From contig OX485804.1 of the NCBI GenBank assembly GCA_950295325.1, positions 29,886,001-29,950,000 of the forward strand: a stretch of 64,000 nt of DNA, read 5' to 3'. This document shows, one piece after another, positions 58,301 through 64,000 of this stretch (positions are counted from its first letter, which is position 1; every line of letters begins with the position of its first letter). The DNA comes from Polytrichum commune (taxonomy: Eukaryota; Streptophyta; Polytrichopsida; Polytrichales; Polytrichaceae). A program made the position numbers and the translations under genes. Below the pieces are notes generated by a model that made no database searches, was not told the DNA's origin, and was given only the letters and a program-made list of their open reading frames with translations.

Positions 58301-59545
58301 TGCAGAATAACAATCAAAAACATTATTGACTGGTTGGTCCTTCCGTTTCCGGTGCAACCTTAACGATGTTATCCTCCATCACAGAATTACTCAACACAAA
58401 ATATATCCCAAGTCCGATTTTCGTGTAGGTTCTAATTTTTTACCCAAAACAGTACTCGTACACTAAAAGCATTGCAATACGTTATAAGAATCACTGTCAA
58501 ATTGCTAGATATAATCTGTTAGTCACCTATGTCCTTACCACAAAGATTTCCACGCTTTAAATTTTTTAAATCACAAAAATCAATAAAGAATGCCCAAAGA
58601 AATTCCCGGGTGGACCAGATACTGCTACTACTTATTGGACCCAGGTTTTCATATGTGAAATCATGAACCCTAATTCAACACAGAAACTTATAGAAAATTC
58701 GCAATGACCTCGGACCCGTCCTTTGAGAGAACGGCATAGCCATGTGCCCTCGTAAACTACCATCCCCTGGATTCAATTTCGATAGACTGCCTTGTTACGA
58801 GGAGAGCAGGATCTTCGACCTGAAAGGATTATCCGCTAACTTAGTGTGAAGCATTTGATTTCATTCATGTTCTGGTACGCTTTGCCAGTGCTGCCAACTC
58901 ATTAGAAACCCTAGCCCTGTCGATTAAAAATCGAATTCCAGGATATTGCAACCAAACGCTCGAAAAATTAAGATCACATTGTACATTTCGAAAGAACACG
59001 CCGAGAGGAACATAATGTAGTCAAGAATGTGAACAATTTCTATGAAAAGGCATCCATAAAGTTAGTGATAACCAGTTATGGACCACAAGATAATCTGTAC
59101 GATTAAGAGCCGTTGCCACACCGCGAGCCAGTAACCGTTCGCAATAAGCAGTGGCAACATCCCTCACCGAGAGCTAAACATCTGACTGGCCTCGTCCTGC
59201 CAGAGAAGCAAAAAGAGGATACGAGCAACTCACATTCAACACCACAGGGGACTCATCCTGCCACGACGAAACTCGAGCCTGCGAAGAGGACGAAGTCGAA
59301 TACGAAGTGCAGTTGAGCACATGCGTGGAGCCTGGCCTCCGTTCCACTGGCTGCAGCCCCGCATTGTACTGCCGATCCGCAACAAATTGCGACGACGACC
59401 TCAGACCGGCAGAGGAGGACGATGGCAGCAACACATGACACGGCCCCGCCTTACTTCTCTCCCCGAGCGCAGAATTCGCAAACACAGCTGCCGCCGTCGT
59501 CGACCTCGCTCCCAATTGTCGCGTGGCCGGCATCGACAACACCAT
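55395..59545 (-). CDS. TGD3: TGD3-like chloroplast ABC transporter ATPase
   Basis: This is the ATPase of the TGD1-TGD2-TGD3 importer that moves ER-derived lipids across the inner chloroplast envelope. Ten exons (- strand): 59545-59234, 58299-58156, 57945-57850, 57692-57615, 57184-57123, 56704-56629, 56454-56347, 56139-55964, 55733-55649, 55433-55395. They join in phase to 391 residues plus TAA. The first ~105 residues are Ser/Ala/Arg-rich and probably a plastid transit peptide. The core starts [20 protein letters not shown]. Walker A is GPSGTGKST (~163-171), the Q-loop region [19 protein letters not shown], the ABC signature LSGGM (~266-270), Walker [13 protein letters not shown] (~293-304) and the H-loop VVTHQH (His ~340). 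The C terminus has [20 protein letters not shown] and ends [12 protein letters not shown], as in MlaF/TGD3 proteins. All catalytic residues are present. The last coding exon is only 39 bp. Confidence 0.94.
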
Positions 59546-59964
59546 CGTCACGTCAGGGCTCTGAAAGACGCACAAACACACACCCAAAAAACCCCACAAA
59601 AAACCCCTCCCTCCCCGCTCACTCAAACCCCTCCCACAATCACTGCGGTCCAAATTTCTCCCTCTCCCTCTCTCCCCCTCTCCCCCCGATGATTTTTCAG
59701 AGTTTGGCAGCTCAACACAAGAGAAAAGGGGCACGCTGACAGGAGAGGAGCACAAGAGGGAGATGTGTTGGTGGAAAGGTGGGGCAAGCGGTGGCAAACC
59801 CCAATTGGGGCGACCCACTTTGTGGCTGTGTGTGTGCACTTTGTGCGATGATGCAGCGACGCGAGGCGACGCGAGGCGAAGACGAAGGCGAGGGCGGCCT
59901 AAGCTTTTCATTAACTTAGGCTCCCCTCCAATCCGCTTCACGTGCGTCACGCTCCTCTCCCCCT
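59546..59964 (-). promoter_or_regulatory. GC-rich upstream region of the TGD3-like gene
   Basis: Pyrimidine/purine-skewed, GC-rich sequence immediately upstream of the ATG, including a CT-rich stretch near 59650-59690. It is probably 5' UTR and core promoter. Long open frames on both strands arise from low-complexity sequence. Confidence 0.45.
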
Positions 59965-60140
59965 CGTCTCGGCCGACGGAGTGGACGGATGAAGTGGCCA
60001 CGTTCATCCACCCTCCCGTATGCACTCCTTGACTTCCCTCCTCCCAACATTCAATGCCAACGGAGTGGATGGATGAAGTGGTCACGTTCATCCACCCTCC
60101 GTAATGGACTTCCTTGAATTCCCTCCTCCAACATTCAATA
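59965..60140. repeat. Two-copy ~83-bp tandem duplication upstream of TGD3-like
   Basis: GGAGTGGACGGATGAAGTGG with ACGTTCATCCACCCTCC and CCTCCTCCCAACATTCAAT (first copy) recurs as GGAGTGGATGGATGAAGTGG with ACGTTCATCCACCCTCC and CCTCCTCCAACATTCAAT (second copy). Confidence 0.85.
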
Positions 60141-61961
60141 AGCAAGCTGTGTGGGTTTAAATATCGTGGCTTTAAAACTTTATTTGGTATACCCCTCCCA
60201 ATCAGTTTAAATAAAGTAACTTGGCAAATTTCATCAAATCACGAGCTAATAAGAGTCTATTAGATAACCATTTATTATCCACAAGTTGAAGAAATATACA
60301 CTTATTAATAGGCTCCCATACAATTTAGTGTAGATTTCATACTTCATCTAAGTATTCTCGCACTATGTTGGGGCATCCCATGGTAACATTCTCAGGGTTC
60401 ACATGAACAAATGCACATTGCATAATGATTTTATGTTCATGTATATCGTAGTTCAAAAATTTGCAATTATGACCCCAAACAAAGGTTTTATGACTAGATA
60501 TTATCTCATGCCTATACATAGGTGGCAAAGGTCTCAAATGCAAAAAGGGACCATGCCCATTTTAAATATAAATAAATATATATATATATATCCTATTTGC
60601 TTTGCCATAGTACATGGCCTTTATCACAAGGGTGCATAACAGTACTCAAGATTAAACTCTCGTTCCATGGACCCTCAGGGTATAATAGTCAAATGCTCAA
60701 AAAGCTACACATGAGACTTAGATTCAAACTGAGCTCCCAACACTCCACTGTTACATTTTTGAGGGCCCACATCATTGAGTAATGTGATGTGGAGGGCATG
60801 ATTTACATTTCACATATTTCAATGAGCCATGTTAAACGTACAACTCTATAACATGTAGAAAAATATTAATTTGGAACGTGTACGCAAAAAGTAAACAAGT
60901 TTATGATATTCAATGGTTGTTTACATCATGGACCGTGAAGCCATCCCTTGCTCCCCTAAAATATGTGATTGGCTGTTGAACTCATCATGGGACCAATCCG
61001 GTTTACATCAAGGAAAAAAGTGGAGTGACCATGGAACTTGAGGTCCCCAAAAGACCTATTTTCAGGCCTACATTGTCCACTGTCGTGGTCCAACGGATGT
61101 GGTGGCGAGAAAAGCAAAAGAGATTCTCTTGCTACACACACACACACACACACACATGTGTGTGTGTGTGTCTGTGTGCCAAATGTTAATATAATTAAGA
61201 GGAAAGAAGGGAAGAAAAAGAGAACGTAAAACATGAAAAAAAATCCTCAAACTTGTCCTTTTTTTGAGCATATATTTAAAAAATCAGCACATTCATTTTT
61301 TGGTGCAAAATCACTCCCCTTGATCCATGTTATGCCTACACCTAGTAAAGAGCCCAAAAACTTTTGACATATACAATTTTCATAAATATATAGGACCATG
61401 GAAGTGTGATCATGAATTGTGACCATGGAAAAAGACCATTATAGATGGGTCAACTTCATGGTCCATGATATAAACAACCCCTCACAATTAATACATTAAT
61501 GCTTTGGATGCAAGGTAATGAATGTGGTAGACATGCAAACACATTGATTAATTATCACAGCACGCACCGGAACCGATGTTGATGAATTCAAACTAATTAA
61601 TTAGTGTGGACTTAATTCACCAATTTGGATGCTCCACAATTAACACGGTACACACACTAGTTGAAACTAGTGGTGTAGTTGGTCAAATATGTTGTACTTA
61701 TAGAAAGCACGTGTTGTTAGTTATGAAGGCTCGGGGGTCAACATTGTCACCCTCTCCCACCCTTGTTGGAGATTGTATAAACAATATGCGGAAATTTTGG
61801 CTACAGTTCAGAGTTATCCGTAATTAAAGTCTCTCAACGAGGGGGAAAATTTAGAGGTTGGCCCATCTTTGACAAATTTTATGTTTTTTTTAAGAGCTCG
61901 TTAGTTTGTCATGTGGCATAGTTTATTTTGGAAGTTGGATGAAACTACTTGGATCTCCTCT
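60141..61961. other. Intergenic, no gene recognised
   Basis: AT-rich, with (AT)n near 60578-60590 and the CA/TG palindrome listed separately. Open frames of 60-90 codons run through simple sequence or lack motifs. Confidence 0.4.
61134..61178. repeat. Palindromic (CA)n(TG)n microsatellite
   Basis: A CA run to 61156 is followed directly by a TG run from 61157, so the junction is self-complementary (about 15-bp perfect arms, longer with one mismatch). It can form a hairpin or cruciform. Confidence 0.9.
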
Positions 61962-62190
61962 TCCGTGCCCGGGAAGTTTTTGGGCATAGTCGGTCAAGAT
62001 CCTAGTGATTCTAAATCCAGTCGGTCACATGTTGACATCTTCTTCCGGTTTTGCTTTGTTGATTTGAGGTATAGTCTATGGAATCCTCTTAAATGATTTG
62101 TAATTCTCCTAGAGTCTGGAACTTCAACCGGTTATGTCTCAAACTCAAGCGGTTCATTTGTAACTAACTGATAGTTCTCCTGGGACATTG
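61962..62190. mobile_element. MITE-like element (9-bp-TSD family), copy near right end
   Basis: Contains GTTTTTGGGCATAGTCGGTC, CCAGTCGGTCACATGTTGAC, TCTTCCGGTTTTGC and CAACCGGTTATGTCTCAAAC, in the same order as 41157-41381. The ends are diverged and the target duplication is no longer clear. Confidence 0.65.
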
Positions 62191-64000
62191 ATGCTCCTCC
62201 TGCAAACTCGTAATTTGAGAGAATTTTAAGATCTAAAATAGGGTCTATTCACATGATCCACCACCGCCACCCCAAACCATCTTAAGGCAAAGGTGACTCA
62301 AACCAACACTTTAAGCCATGGCATGTACACGTGGCCATATGGCGGGTTAAAAAACAAGTGTTTATGTTAGCGTTTGGACGCATAATGGGCTTAAAGAATA
62401 AGGTCTATATATAAATAGTGGAAGTATAATATTGTATGAATTGTCAAAGGCAAAAGTAGTAGTTTCCCAACTACATTAGCTAGGAGGCTTGGCATGTAAA
62501 AGTGAGTGAGGAATCCAAGGACCAACTCATTTATTATGTAGCCTCAACCTTTACCAAGCAAGTACTAGGTCTACCATAGCCACGGGAACCAAGCTTGATT
62601 CTCTCATTAAACTCTTAACTTCCCAAGCCCATGAAAGGGTTGTTAGGAGTGCATTTCACTCAATGTTGGTTGTAGAATTTTCATGGACAAATTTTGAGGT
62701 TAAAATGGGATTTGTCCATATGATCTTGAAACACGGGAGATGAGTTATATATAACGAGGGGAAAAAGGGGCACAAATAACTTTTGGGATTGTTGGATTGA
62801 ACAATTGAAGAAAGTGATGTATGAGAAAATGCCAAGTTTTATCTCTCAAAAAATATCTTTGACCAATAATCAAATTCACGTGGAAATTGATGTGGAGGGC
62901 TTGTGTGATCCACCAAACAGGAACAACGCGATAGTTGAGCATCTTCACAAATTCTCATGCCAAAATGCGCAAATTGCAATAAGCTAGCCACCTTGCATGT
63001 GGAGTGTGTGCCATCCCATATTTTTTAACCATGTATATGCAAGAGAATTCCTTAAAAATTTGAGAGTATCCAAATGTTAAATTAAACATTGGATGTAAGC
63101 ACAAAGGCCATTTCCACATGAACGTCAAAATAACTTTTTAAAAATATAATAACAATAATAATCACCTTTACCAAAATAAACACCATTGATGTTCATTCCA
63201 AACTTGCATTGAAATGGCAACTATTGATTGGAGTCAACACTGTCACAACATAACAAAAACATGACCACTTTCCACTCTGACGTATTTTTACACATTCTAA
63301 TCATATACAAATTGCACGGCTCATGTGTCTATGCCTAGATATTCTTGTTGGCTTGATGTTTTATAGTTATTTAGTTTATGGATGTATGAGTTAGGTGGGG
63401 TAAAATGTAGTGAAGAAATCATCCATTGACCAAAAATTGGTTGCTTGGGAAGCTAGGGGTTAAGCCCCACCATGCGAGGACTTAAGTTAAACCAACTCAA
63501 GCCTAATCATTAACCAAACCTAGTAGTCTAAGTGTTGAGACCGGACCCCTTGGTAATCTACTGACCTGGCTCTACACTCTAACCAACATGTTATATCCGG
63601 ACCCCCTTGGCTTGTGGGCCTGCCTTCTTGGCATCAACCTTAACCTTGAGTACTAACTTGCATTTTTATCATTTATTACCAAGAAGTTTATTACAAGATA
63701 TGGATATACCCGTTTAGACTTGCATAAAGGTAGGTGGTTTTTGCATGGTTTGTTATTCTAAGAGCCTTGCCACATCGGGGGGACCAACGTCCTAGCCAGC
63801 CAATCCCCTTGGTTTGGGACCCCCCCCCCCCCGCAACAAGCAGTGACCAACTAGGGAGTTGGGGACAAAACCTCACAAGTGTTGTAGTCACGGGGGGTGC
63901 ACTTCATTGTCAAGTTGAACACCACGTGCGATAAAACAAAATCTACTTTTTACATAAAGCATCACCAAAATGGTTCAAAAGTTTATGATTTTTTTTTCAT
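62191..64000. other. Intergenic to the window end, no gene recognised
   Basis: AT-rich sequence with a C12 tract at about 63820-63832 and short motif-less frames. GGGGTTAAGCCCC at about 63458 is a small hairpin, not a tRNA. Confidence 0.4.

Noticed and set aside
59422-59739. Pro/Ser/Thr-rich + strand frames
   Set aside because: Antisense of the TGD3-like transit-peptide exon and the low-complexity upstream region.
62805-62987. 60-codon frame with VEGLCDPPNRNNA
   Set aside because: Short, no motif, and open on both strands in AT-rich DNA.

Overview
This is nuclear DNA from a land plant. Genes are split by many GT-AG introns, and two of them encode plastid- or plant-specific proteins: a chloroplast lipid-transport ABC ATPase and sucrose-phosphate synthase. 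The DNA between genes is AT-rich and full of tandem repeats, microsatellites, poly-G/C tracts and short dispersed repeats with inverted ends. From memory of the family, the sucrose-phosphate synthase reads more like bryophyte or lycophyte enzymes than flowering-plant ones, so I lean towards a non-seed plant, with low confidence. Nothing suggests bacterial, organellar or viral DNA.

Layout. (1) 1-3349, + strand: the 3' half of a CTP synthase gene (glutaminase domain, nine exons visible). (2) 3.35-15.8 kb: a repeat-rich gap with a hAT transposase remnant, a tRNA-like hairpin, a nested ~1 kb insertion, several dispersed repeat families, a ~147-bp tandem array and a non-LTR retrotransposon tail. 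(3) 16.3-18.5 kb, - strand: one long coding exon for a WVD2-like/TPX2-domain microtubule protein, with a GC-rich upstream region to about 20.1 kb. (4) 20.1-30.8 kb: no gene recognised; two tandem arrays (~180-bp and ~91-bp units) and several inverted-end elements. (5) 30.8-42.9 kb, - strand: a plant synaptotagmin (SMP domain plus two C2 domains), at least 14 exons, with introns full of small repeats. (6) 44.8-55.0 kb, + strand: a complete 15-exon sucrose-phosphate synthase gene whose exons join in frame to 1099 residues. (7) 55.4-59.5 kb, - strand: a complete 10-exon TGD3-like ABC ATPase gene, 391 residues. (8) 59.5-64 kb: a GC-rich upstream region with a duplicated segment, then repeats and no gene.

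The five genes are not a pathway cluster. Synaptotagmin and sucrose-phosphate synthase are divergent across 1.9 kb, and sucrose-phosphate synthase and TGD3 are convergent with stops about 440 bp apart. I worked out exon boundaries by hand from splice-site consensus, reading phase and remembered family sequence. All junctions close in phase except one uncertain synaptotagmin junction (exons 11/12).

I found no convincing new biological system. The most notable signals are a 63-bp-arm hairpin inside a synaptotagmin intron, two MITE-like families (one with apparent 9-bp target duplications) inserted in and around these genes, a sucrose-phosphate synthase lacking the usual light/dark phosphorylation motif, and a synaptotagmin with an unusual two-membrane-segment N terminus and a degraded first C2 domain.
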